10,227 nt of DNA from Pseudomonadota bacterium (lineage in GTDB: Bacteria > Pseudomonadota > Alphaproteobacteria > UBA2966 > CAIVPW01), in NCBI GenBank assembly GCA_027625125.1, contig JAQBXG010000046.1, positions 1 to 10,227 on the forward strand. The letters are read 5' to 3'. Below the pieces are notes generated by a model, which was given only the letters and a program-made list of their open reading frames with translations, made no database searches and had not been told where the DNA came from. This document shows, in pieces, positions 1 to 6,044 of the stretch. Every line of letters starts with the position of its first letter. Within the stretch, counting starts at the first letter, position 1. Made by a program: the position numbers and the translations under genes.

Positions 1-83
1 AGGACGGCCGCATCGCGGCGGAGGTCCCCGCCAAACGCCTTTCCGCCGATGCGCCCGAGGTGCATCGCTTCCTCGCGCTCTGA
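1..83 (+). CDS. ABC transporter ATP-binding protein, C-terminal end (partial)
   Basis: Only the last 26 or so codons are present, in the frame that starts at base 3, and they end at the TGA at 81-83. The tail reads DGRIAAEVPAKRLSADAPEV and then HRFLAL. This is the usual end of a LivF/LivG/UrtE-type ATPase, where a 'GRI..E..A..L..D..V...L' stretch follows the H-loop. The next gene begins at the base after the stop, so this gene and the two permeases are almost certainly one operon for an importer. The Walker motifs lie outside the window, so the assignment rests on the tail and on context. Confidence 0.6.
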   Translation, partial: DGRIAAEVPAKRLSADAPEVHRFLAL

Positions 84-938
84 ATGGCAGCACTGCTTCC
101 GCCGCTGCTCGACATTCTGTCGATCGTCTTGATTCTGGTGTTGGTGGCGCTGGGTCTGGTCGTCGTCTTCGGCCTGATGGGCGTCATCAACATGGCCCAC
201 GGCGAGTTCTTTCTGCTCGGCGCCTACGGCGTGTTCGTGCTCGCCGGCGCCGGCGTCCCGTTCGTGCTCGCCGTACCGGTGACAGCGGCCGCTGTCGGCC
301 TGTTCGGCCTGGTGGTCGAAGGATTGCTGATTCGCCATCTGCTGCATCGCACCCTCGATACGATCCTCGCCACCTGGGGTCTGTCGATCGTCCTGAAGCA
401 GGCGGTGACGCTGGTGTTCGGCCCGGCGTCGGTCAGTGTTGCATTGCCGTTCGACGCCAACCTGACGGTCGGCGCGTTTTCGTATCCCGGCTATCGCCTC
501 GTGGTGATGGCGGTCGCCGTCGCGGTCATCGCGGCGGTTGCGTGGGTCTACGGGCGCTCCGGGTTCGGCCTGTCGGTGCGGGCGTCGATCGAGCGTCCGG
601 ACATGGCGGCGGCGCTCGGCATCGACGTGCGCCGCGTCACCCGTTTCGGCTTTGCCGGCGGTGCGGCCCTCGCGGCCCTCGCCGGGGCGCTGGTCGCGCC
701 GATGGTCAGCGTCGATCCCCAGATGGGGCTGGGCTATCTGGTGCCGGCGTTTCTCGCCATTCTTGTCGGCGGCGCGGGCCTGCTTTCCGGCGTACTCGGC
801 GGCAGCGCGCTGGTCGGCGGCCTGGACGGGGCGCTGACGCTGGCGGTATCGCCGGTCGTCGCCCAGGTCATCGTCTTCGCCCTGGCGGTGATCGTGATCC
901 GGCTTCGCCCCCGCGGCCTGTTCGGGGGGCGGGACTGA
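84..938 (+). CDS. livH: ABC transporter inner-membrane permease, LivH/UrtB-like
   Basis: This 284-residue protein is a transmembrane subunit of a HAAT-family importer, the family that takes up branched-chain amino acids, urea or short amides. It is hydrophobic throughout, with about eight membrane segments. The family motif is clear at residues 28-47 (VFGLMGVINMAHGEFFLLGA). DTILATWGLSIVLKQ at 92-106 and the C-terminal RPRGLF at 275-280 look closer to UrtB than to classical LivH. The cytoplasmic coupling loop, which contacts the ATPase, is around residues 165-205 (RASIERPDMAAALGID then AALAALAGAL). The ATG directly follows the stop codon of the preceding ATPase and has no good ribosome binding site, so translation is probably coupled. 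No solute-binding protein is in view, so the substrate is open; urea or a short amide is only a guess from the motifs. Confidence 0.88.
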   Translation: MAALLPPLLDILSIVLILVLVALGLVVVFGLMGVINMAHGEFFLLGAYGVFVLAGAGVPFVLAVPVTAAAVGLFGLVVEGLLIRHLLHRTLDTILATWGLSIVLKQAVTLVFGPASVSVALPFDANLTVGAFSYPGYRLVVMAVAVAVIAAVAWVYGRSGFGLSVRASIERPDMAAALGIDVRRVTRFGFAGGAALAALAGALVAPMVSVDPQMGLGYLVPAFLAILVGGAGLLSGVLGGSALVGGLDGALTLAVSPVVAQVIVFALAVIVIRLRPRGLFGGRD

Positions 939-940
939 CC

Positions 941-1927
941 GTGGCGGCTGGAACCCGCCGCGCCGAGCTTCCCGCCGTGCTGCCGCTGCTGGCGTTCGGC
1001 CTGTTGGCGCTGGTGCCGTTCGCGGCCGGCGACTACTGGACCGGCCAGGCGACCCGCTGGCTGCTGTTCGGCATTTTCGCGATGTCGCTGTCGCTGGTCT
1101 GGGGCCGCGCCGGACTCCTGTGTTTCGGCCAGGCGATGTTCTTCGGCGGCGGCGGCTATGGGATGGCGGTCCTGACCCTGGGCATCGCGGGCGGCGGCGC
1201 GTTCGCCGCGCCGTGGCTGGCGCTGCCGCTGGCGGTGGCGGTGGCGGCGGCGTTCGCGGCGCTGCTCGGCGCGTTCCTGTTTCGCGGCAGCGGCATCCAG
1301 GGCGCCTACTTCGCGATCGTCACCCTCGCCATCGCCGTCCTGCTCGAAGCGGCGGTGCGCGGCTCTTATGCGCTCGGCGCCGACAACGGCCTCGTCGGCG
1401 TGCCGCCGCTGCCGCTCGGGGCCGACCCGTGGAACCCGGTGCCGGGCTACTATCTGGTCCTGGCGCTGTCGGCGACGATCTACGCCGCCCTCGACCGGGT
1501 GCTGGCGTCGCCGGTCGGTGTCATCCTCACCGCGCTCCGCAGCGACCCCCGGCGGCTCGCGTTTCTTGGCTATGCGGTCGTTCGCATCCGCATCGCGACC
1601 TTCGTCGCCGGCGCGGCGATTGCGGCATTGGCCGGGGCGCTGTTCGTCGCCACCGATTCGTTTGCGTCGCCGAAGCTGATCGGCTTCGGGCTGTCCGCCG
1701 AGGTGCTGATCTGGGTCGCGCTCGGCGGCCGCCATGTGCTGCTCGCGGCGTTTCTGGCCGCCGCGCTCGTGCGCTGGACCGAGGCGCTGTTGTCCGGATC
1801 GCTCGGCGACTGGTGGCTGCTGGCCCTCGGCGGCGGCTTTATGGCTTCCGTCGTGCTGCTGCCGCGCGGGCTGCTGGCGACGCCGCTGGAATGGCTTGCG
1901 GGCCGCATCCGCCGGTTGCCGCGGTAG
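941..1927 (+). CDS. livM: ABC transporter inner-membrane permease, LivM/UrtC-like
   Basis: This is the second permease of the same importer, 328 residues from a GTG start. The reading frame stays open far upstream, but that part overlaps livH. GTG at 941 lies two bases after the livH stop and is preceded by a G-rich stretch (924-933), so I take it as the start. The family motif is at residues 54-75 (the core is GLLCFGQAMFFGGGGYGM), where UrtC proteins have 'SFGQ..FFG.GAY'. AYFAIVTLAIAVLLEAA at 122-138 and EVLIWVALGGRHVLLAA at 254-270 also match the family. The protein is hydrophobic, with about eight to ten membrane segments, and ends in a basic tail (RIRRLPR). In full operons a second ATPase and a binding protein would be expected on the left. 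Confidence 0.88.
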   Translation: MAAGTRRAELPAVLPLLAFGLLALVPFAAGDYWTGQATRWLLFGIFAMSLSLVWGRAGLLCFGQAMFFGGGGYGMAVLTLGIAGGGAFAAPWLALPLAVAVAAAFAALLGAFLFRGSGIQGAYFAIVTLAIAVLLEAAVRGSYALGADNGLVGVPPLPLGADPWNPVPGYYLVLALSATIYAALDRVLASPVGVILTALRSDPRRLAFLGYAVVRIRIATFVAGAAIAALAGALFVATDSFASPKLIGFGLSAEVLIWVALGGRHVLLAAFLAAALVRWTEALLSGSLGDWWLLALGGGFMASVVLLPRGLLATPLEWLAGRIRRLPR

Positions 1928-1942
1928 CGCGCGCACGGCATT

Positions 1943-1971
1943 TTCATCGGACCGCGCCGATGGGGTACGCT
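1943..1971 (+). promoter_or_regulatory. Candidate promoter for the TPR gene
   Basis: A GGTACGCT element (1964-1971) contains a -10-like TACGCT. The -35 position holds only a weak TTCATC (1943-1948), 17 bases upstream. The same GGTAc(g/c)CTG sequence occurs before the dihaem cytochrome gene at 2762-2770. Transcription starting 6-7 bases after the -10 would begin at or next to the ATG at 1978, giving a leaderless message. That fits the lack of a Shine-Dalgarno sequence. This is an inference from two related sites, not an established motif for this organism. Confidence 0.35.
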
Positions 1972-1977
1972 GGCCCG

Positions 1978-2730
1978 ATGCGCCTGCGCCACCTCCTGCT
2001 GCCGCTGTTGCTGCTTTGCGTCCTCGCGCCCGGCTTGGCCCGGGCCCAGGCGCAACAGGACGGCCTGCTCGCCTACCAGGCATTGGCCGCCGGCGATTTT
2101 GCGCTGGCGGAGTTTTACGCCTCCCGCGCCCTTGCCGCCGGCGGTCTGCGGCCACCGGACCAGGCGGCGGTGTTGTCGTATCGCGGCGACGCCCGGCGGC
2201 GCATGGGCCGCTTCGACGAGGCGGCGGCGGATTATGCGGAGGCGATCGAAATCGGCCTGCCGACCGAATTCGCGGCGCGGGTGCTGAACAATCGCGGCAT
2301 CGCGTTGTTCGGGCTACAGCGATTCGAGGAAGCGATTCGCGCCTACGAAGGTGCGCTGGCGCTTTCTCCCGCATTCGTCGAGGCGATGGACAACCTTGGC
2401 GCGACGTGGCTGCGGGTCGGCGATGCCCGCGCGGCGCTGGAGGCGTTCAACGACGCGGTCCGGCTCGATCCGGAAAATGCCCGCGCCCGCAACAACCGCG
2501 GCCGCGCCTATCTCGACCTGGAATTCTACGACGAGGCGCTGGCCGATTTCACCGCCGCCCTCGATCTCGGCACCCCCAGCCCGGCGACACCGCTGTTCAA
2601 TCGCGGCATCGCCCATGAACGGCTGGGGGATCGCGCGGCGGCGGCGGCGGATTTCGCGGCGGCGCAACAATTGCGCCCTGACGAGCCGACCTATCAGGAA
2701 AAGTTCCGCGAATACGGACTGGTTCCCTGA
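1978..2730 (+). CDS. Exported tetratricopeptide (TPR) repeat protein
   Basis: This 250-residue protein begins with a standard Sec signal peptide (MRLRHLLLPLLLLCVLAPGL, then ARA before QAQ), so the mature part should be periplasmic. The rest is about six TPR units of 34 residues. The clearest include RGDARRRMGRFDEAAADYAE, NRGIALFGLQRFEEAIRAYE, NLGATWLRVGDARAALEAFN and NRGRAYLDLEFYDEALADFT. TPR arrays are protein-protein scaffolds with no catalytic residues, so the partner cannot be read from the sequence. An in-frame ATG lies at 1960. I prefer 1978 because the signal peptide begins there and because the first ATG would sit upstream of the promoter-like element. The gene lies 50 bases after livM and 66 bases before the dihaem cytochrome, on the same strand. 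It may serve assembly of a neighbouring periplasmic protein, but this is only suggested by position. Confidence 0.82.
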   Translation: MRLRHLLLPLLLLCVLAPGLARAQAQQDGLLAYQALAAGDFALAEFYASRALAAGGLRPPDQAAVLSYRGDARRRMGRFDEAAADYAEAIEIGLPTEFAARVLNNRGIALFGLQRFEEAIRAYEGALALSPAFVEAMDNLGATWLRVGDARAALEAFNDAVRLDPENARARNNRGRAYLDLEFYDEALADFTAALDLGTPSPATPLFNRGIAHERLGDRAAAAADFAAAQQLRPDEPTYQEKFREYGLVP

Positions 2731-2739
2731 CCCCGCGCA

Positions 2740-2769
2740 CTGGCGGAATGGGCCGGATGCCGGTACCCT
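2740..2769 (+). promoter_or_regulatory. Candidate promoter for the dihaem cytochrome gene
   Basis: CTGGCG (2740-2745) and TACCCT (2764-2769) are 18 bases apart, and the second is preceded by GG as at the TPR promoter. A start near 2776 would give a leader of about 20 bases holding the AAGGAGG site at 2785-2791. The -35 match is weak. The argument rests mainly on the shared GGTACsCTG element and on the 66-base gap after the TPR gene. Confidence 0.3.
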
Positions 2770-2784
2770 GCTCGCATCGGTGAC

Positions 2785-2791
2785 AAGGAGG
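2785..2791 (+). promoter_or_regulatory. Ribosome binding site fixing a GTG start
   Basis: AAGGAGG is an almost ideal Shine-Dalgarno sequence, with five bases between it and the GTG at 2797. It settles the start of the dihaem cytochrome, which has a GTG rather than an ATG initiator. Confidence 0.85.
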
Positions 2792-2796
2792 CCCAC

Positions 2797-4359
2797 GTGA
2801 TTCCAAGGCTTGGCATTGTGACCGTCGCCGTCGCGGCGATGACCGGCGCCGGTCTGGTCGCCGCCCAGGGCCTCGGCGACGAACGCGTGCTGGATTTCCA
2901 TGTCGACCACCGCCAGATCGCCGGCGGCGAGATCGACACCGAAACGCTGCTCGAAGCCGGCCGCCTGCTGTTCGTCTCCAAGTTCACGACCCTCGACGGG
3001 GCCGGTCGCCCGGCCTCGACCGGCGCCGGCCTGCCCACCCGCCGCGACCCCGCGGATGCGTTCGGGTTTCTCCGCACCAACGGGCCGGACTCCACCTCCT
3101 GCGTATCCTGCCACAACGATCCGGAACCGGGCGGCGGCGGCGATTTTGTCGCCAATGTGTTCGCGCTGGCCCAGGAACGCGGCGAGCACATGATGAGCAT
3201 CAATGCCGATTCGATCAACGAACGCGGCACCACCGAAATGCACGGCGGCGGCCTGATCGAGCTGCTGGCGCGCGAGATGACGGCGGAACTGCTCGAACTC
3301 CGCGCCGCCGCCATCGCCTCGGCCGCGCGCACCCGCGCGCCGGTGCGAGCGGCGCTCGTGACCAAGGGCGTATCGTTCGGCGCCCTGACGGCGCAGCCCG
3401 ATGGCCAGGTCGATACCACCGAGGTCAAAGGCGTCGCCGCCGATCTCGTGATTCGGCCGTGGTCGCAAAAGGGCACGACCATTTCGCTGCGCGAGTTCAC
3501 AATCGGCGCAATGAACCATCATCACGGCATGCAAGCAGAGGAACGCTACGGAATATCGCAGACCGGCACGCGCGATTTCGACCAGGACAGCATCAGGGAC
3601 GAACTGACGACCGGCGACATCACCGCCATTGTCGCCTTCCAGGCGGTATTGCCGCCGCCGCGCCAGGTGATGCCGCGCGACCCCGACGTAGCGGCCGCGG
3701 TCGTGCGCGGCGAGGCGGTGTTCAATCAGATCGGCTGCACGTCCTGCCACGTTTCAGAAATGGTGCTGAACAACGTCGTCTTTTCCGAACCTGGCCCGAT
3801 CAACGGCGGCGGTACGCTGACCGCCGACGCGGTTCCGGGTCCGGCGCGGATCGACCTCGCGACGATGCCGTGGTTCGCCGAAATGGACCGCACGCCCGAA
3901 GGCGGCGTCATCGTCCGCGCATTCACCGACCTGAAACTGCACCGGATCGCAGACGAAGAAACGCCGCATTTCGGCAACGAACAATTGCGCCAAAGCTTCC
4001 GCCTCCAGCCGCTTCCGGGACCGGAACTGGCGCTCGCGCGGCAGCGTTTGCGCGGCGCATTCAGCCAGGACTTTGTCCCCACCGACGTATTCCTTACCAG
4101 GCGCCTGTGGGCGGCCGGCAACACCGGCCCCTACGGTCACCGCGCCGACCTGACAACGCTGAACGAGGCCATCTTGGCCCACGGGGGCGAGGGCCGGGCG
4201 GCGCGGCTGGGTTACGAATCCCTGGGCCAATATGACCGCGCGGCGGTCATCGAATTCCTGCGCAGCTGGCAGATCGTGCCGACGCCGCCGGCCGCCGCGG
4301 ACCCCGAGGTGCGGCGGCGGCTGGTCGAACTGTGGCGCCTTGCCACGGTGACGCAGTAA
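2797..4359 (+). CDS. Dihaem c-type cytochrome, DHOR family (dihaem oxidoreductase / putative peroxidase)
   Basis: This 520-residue protein starts at GTG behind a strong ribosome binding site. The first 23 residues are a Sec signal peptide (cleavage near VAA before QGLG), as needed for periplasmic haem attachment. Two CxxCH haem c sites are visible: CVSCH at residues 102-106 and CTSCH at 314-318. Between them is the histidine-rich motif AMNHHHGMQAEERYG (238-252), and near the end TDVFLTRRLWAAGNTGPYGH (429-448) then AILAHGGE. This order matches the DHOR (DUF1111) family, which is related to the cytochrome c peroxidase/MauG group. Members are thought to move electrons or reduce peroxides, but few have a proven substrate. 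The length and motif order look complete. The nearby cytochrome c and PQQ dehydrogenase suggest shared periplasmic electron flow, which is an inference. I am confident of the family and unsure of the reaction. Confidence 0.85.
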   Translation: MIPRLGIVTVAVAAMTGAGLVAAQGLGDERVLDFHVDHRQIAGGEIDTETLLEAGRLLFVSKFTTLDGAGRPASTGAGLPTRRDPADAFGFLRTNGPDSTSCVSCHNDPEPGGGGDFVANVFALAQERGEHMMSINADSINERGTTEMHGGGLIELLAREMTAELLELRAAAIASAARTRAPVRAALVTKGVSFGALTAQPDGQVDTTEVKGVAADLVIRPWSQKGTTISLREFTIGAMNHHHGMQAEERYGISQTGTRDFDQDSIRDELTTGDITAIVAFQAVLPPPRQVMPRDPDVAAAVVRGEAVFNQIGCTSCHVSEMVLNNVVFSEPGPINGGGTLTADAVPGPARIDLATMPWFAEMDRTPEGGVIVRAFTDLKLHRIADEETPHFGNEQLRQSFRLQPLPGPELALARQRLRGAFSQDFVPTDVFLTRRLWAAGNTGPYGHRADLTTLNEAILAHGGEGRAARLGYESLGQYDRAAVIEFLRSWQIVPTPPAAADPEVRRRLVELWRLATVTQ

Positions 4360-4373
4360 ACGTCGGCAATCGC

Positions 4374-4889
4374 GTGCTGCACCAATTCCGTTTCGAGTTT
4401 GATGCCGAGCAGGACCGCATCGTCTTTCGACTGAAGACGACCGACGACAACGAATACTTGCTGTGGTTCACGCGACGCTATGTGCGAAAGCTGCTCGAAA
4501 ACCTCGGTCGCGCCGCGGATTCGCATCCCGATGTCGTGCGCCAGTCCAGCGCAAGTGCGCAGAAGACCGTGGCGGCGTTCCGGCGCGAGGCCGCCATTCA
4601 AAAGACTGATTTTTCGAAATCCTACGATTCCGAAAAAACCGTCCGGCCGCTGGGCGATGAACCGATCCTGGTTTCGCGGCTTCGCGTGACCAACAATCCG
4701 AAGGGCCTGAAAACGATCCGCATGTCGCCCCGCCGCGGCAAGGAAATCGGCGTTACCCTCACCGACGACCTGTTGCACTCATTCCTGCATCTGTTGACCG
4801 CTGCGGTCGCGCGGGCGGACTGGAGCCTCGGCAATTCGGGGGCCAGGCCTGCGCCCGACCCGGCCCGGCCAGACGCGACTTTGCACTGA
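4374..4889 (+). CDS. Conserved hypothetical protein, cytoplasmic, function unknown
   Basis: I do not recognise a named family. The protein is 171 residues from GTG 4374, which lies 14 bases after the dihaem cytochrome stop. An in-frame GTG at 4332 would give 185 residues and overlap that gene by 28 bases. Neither has a clear ribosome binding site, and the homology-like core begins at HQFRFEFDAEQDRIVFRLKT, so I prefer the shorter form. There is no signal peptide or membrane segment. The N-terminal part looks like beta strands followed by an amphipathic helix (LLWFTRRYVRKLLENL). A charged middle part is followed by LTDDLLHSFLHLLTAAVARA and DWSL, which looks like an interaction helix. I recall similarly built short proteins in other proteobacteria, but cannot attach a function. 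The C-terminal 20 residues (GARPAPDPARPDATLH) look disordered. It converges on the DUF2927-like gene, with stops six bases apart. Confidence 0.65.
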   Translation: MLHQFRFEFDAEQDRIVFRLKTTDDNEYLLWFTRRYVRKLLENLGRAADSHPDVVRQSSASAQKTVAAFRREAAIQKTDFSKSYDSEKTVRPLGDEPILVSRLRVTNNPKGLKTIRMSPRRGKEIGVTLTDDLLHSFLHLLTAAVARADWSLGNSGARPAPDPARPDATLH

Positions 4890-4899
4890 CGGCCGTCAG
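4886..4899. repeat. Perfect 14-bp palindrome covering two convergent stop codons
   Basis: CTGACGGCCGTCAG reads the same on both strands. It contains the TGA of the + strand gene (4887-4889) and the TGA of the - strand gene (4896-4898). It has no loop and no T-tract, so it is not a typical terminator. Part of the symmetry follows from two TGA stops facing each other. Confidence 0.6.
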
Positions 4900-5663
4900 G
4901 CCGGCGGCGCGTCCGGCAGCCAGTCGTTCACCCGGCGGCGCTGGGTCAACACCGCCATCGCGTCGTCGCTTCGCATCACTGCGTCCCGCAACGTCCGCAA
5001 TATGCGCTGCGAGGCCGCGAACATCTCCTCGTGCAGCATCCCCGCGCGGAGTTCCGGGTCGTAGAAGGCGCGCAGGAGTATGCGATCATTGATCGTCAGC
5101 GCACTGGGCGCATTGCCGTTCCGCAACACCGACGAAAACGTGCGCGACGGATGCCCGGAGAAGCCCAGTATATGCATCATTTCGTGGGCCAGGCAGACCT
5201 CGACCTCGCGCCGCGGCAAATCGTCGGGAATGACGACAAAGCCGCTCAGCATCCAGCCCTGTCCGCCCATCACCGTGTTCGAAAAGCATTGCACCCGTTC
5301 CGGTTCGGTGAATGACCGCGCGGCGGCGCCCAGATACCAGTCACGCCGGGCAAACACGATCTCCACCGTCGCCGCGGAATCGGATTCCGACAGCGTGAAC
5401 CGGATCCCGGTCAGCGCCTCGAATTCGCCAAACAACGCGCGCAAATGCGGCGCAAACGCCTCCGATCCTTCTCCGATCAAAACCGCCCGCACTTCCTCGC
5501 GCCAGCGCCGGAACGGCGACCACGGCAACACTTCGACCGTCGCATCGAACACCATTGCCTCGAAGTTGCGTTGCAGCGTGCTCGCCGTTGCCGGCCGGTC
5601 CTGCGCCGTCGCCGGCGAGGCGGCCAGGATCAGCAGGAAAGCCACGGCGGCGAACCGGGTCAT
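4896..5663 (-). CDS. Exported DUF2927-like protein with an intact HExxH zinc motif
   Basis: I start this 255-residue protein at the ATG at 5663. The open frame runs upstream to 5891, but that part overlaps the opposite-strand 85-residue gene, and the signal peptide begins at 5663 (MTRFAAVAFLLILAASPATA before QDRP). At 160-171 it has HEMMHILGFSGH, a zincin HExxH with a following Gly and His that is close to the metzincin pattern but one residue longer. The region after it (SALTINDRILLRAFYDPELR, then AGM) matches the end of the DUF2927 family as I know it. Cys126 and Cys157 could form a disulfide. A periplasmic metalloprotease is a fair hypothesis, but no substrate or activity is known to me for the family. 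The gene has its own 123-base divergent upstream region. Confidence 0.75.
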   Translation of the reverse strand: MTRFAAVAFLLILAASPATAQDRPATASTLQRNFEAMVFDATVEVLPWSPFRRWREEVRAVLIGEGSEAFAPHLRALFGEFEALTGIRFTLSESDSAATVEIVFARRDWYLGAAARSFTEPERVQCFSNTVMGGQGWMLSGFVVIPDDLPRREVEVCLAHEMMHILGFSGHPSRTFSSVLRNGNAPSALTINDRILLRAFYDPELRAGMLHEEMFAASQRILRTLRDAVMRSDDAMAVLTQRRRVNDWLPDAPPA

Positions 5664-5693
5664 CCGCCGGGGTTCCCCCGCTGGCGCAAGACT

Positions 5694-5707
5694 CCGGCGA
5701 TCGCCGG
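5694..5707. promoter_or_regulatory. 14-bp palindrome in a divergent gap, candidate operator
   Basis: CCGGCGATCGCCGG is a perfect palindrome in the 123-base gap between the DUF2927-like gene (-) and the 85-residue gene (+). Its position, 30 bases from one start and 79 from the other, suits a repressor site. GC-rich genomes produce such palindromes by chance fairly often. I could not identify convincing -35/-10 pairs for either gene in this gap. Confidence 0.3.
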
Positions 5708-5786
5708 GCGATGGACCTTTTCGCCCGGTTCGGCGACTGTGGCGGGTCGCAACGGCAACAACGACAGCAACCGCGAAAGGACGCCA

Positions 5787-6044
5787 ATGGCCGATCTGGA
5801 AGATAGATTCAGCGCAATGGAGATGGAGGTGCAAGCGCTCACAGTCATCCTGGTGGGCCTGTTGGGTGGGGTCGCGGCGGGCAATGAACATCCCCGCAGT
5901 GTTGTCCAGGCGGTAAAGGAAGCGGCGCAGTTGATGGTGGAAAACGTCAACGTTGGGGCCGCCGAAGACGACCAGGCGGCCCGGCAGGCGATCCGTGATC
6001 GCGTGGGTGACATTCTCGACGGCATCCAGTTTCTGGAAAAATGA
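5787..6044 (+). CDS. Small protein of 85 residues, function unknown
   Basis: I do not recognise this protein. The frame is open upstream, but the ATG at 5787 has AAAGGA (5776-5781) five bases before it and the upstream codons read as antisense to another gene, so the short form is preferred. The product is acidic at both ends. It has a mildly hydrophobic stretch at residues 16-32 (QALTVILVGLLGGVAAG), too weak to be sure of membrane insertion. The rest is probably helical (SVVQAVKEAAQLMVENVNV, then QAIRDRVGDILDGIQFLEK). There are no cysteines and no signal peptide. It could be a small coiled or oligomeric cytoplasmic protein. Its stop TGA (6042-6044) abuts the stop of the convergent pentapeptide gene with no base between. 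Confidence 0.65.
   Translation: MADLEDRFSAMEMEVQALTVILVGLLGGVAAGNEHPRSVVQAVKEAAQLMVENVNVGAAEDDQAARQAIRDRVGDILDGIQFLEK

Noticed and set aside
542..940. N-terminal extension of the LivM frame
   Set aside because: It lies inside livH in another frame and reads as Arg/Gly-rich nonsense. GTG 941 gives a normal family length.
734..2374. 546-codon open frame on the - strand across the permeases and the TPR gene
   Set aside because: It is rich in Arg, Gln and Pro with no domain pattern, and it lies antisense to three well-supported genes. It is a product of high GC.
2314..3750. 478-codon open frame on the - strand, antisense to the dihaem cytochrome
   Set aside because: The opposite strand carries two haem motifs, a signal peptide and a ribosome site. 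This frame has none of these.
5664..5891. 76-residue N-terminal extension of the DUF2927-like protein
   Set aside because: It overlaps the start of the 85-residue gene and precedes a perfect signal peptide, so it is very unlikely to be translated.
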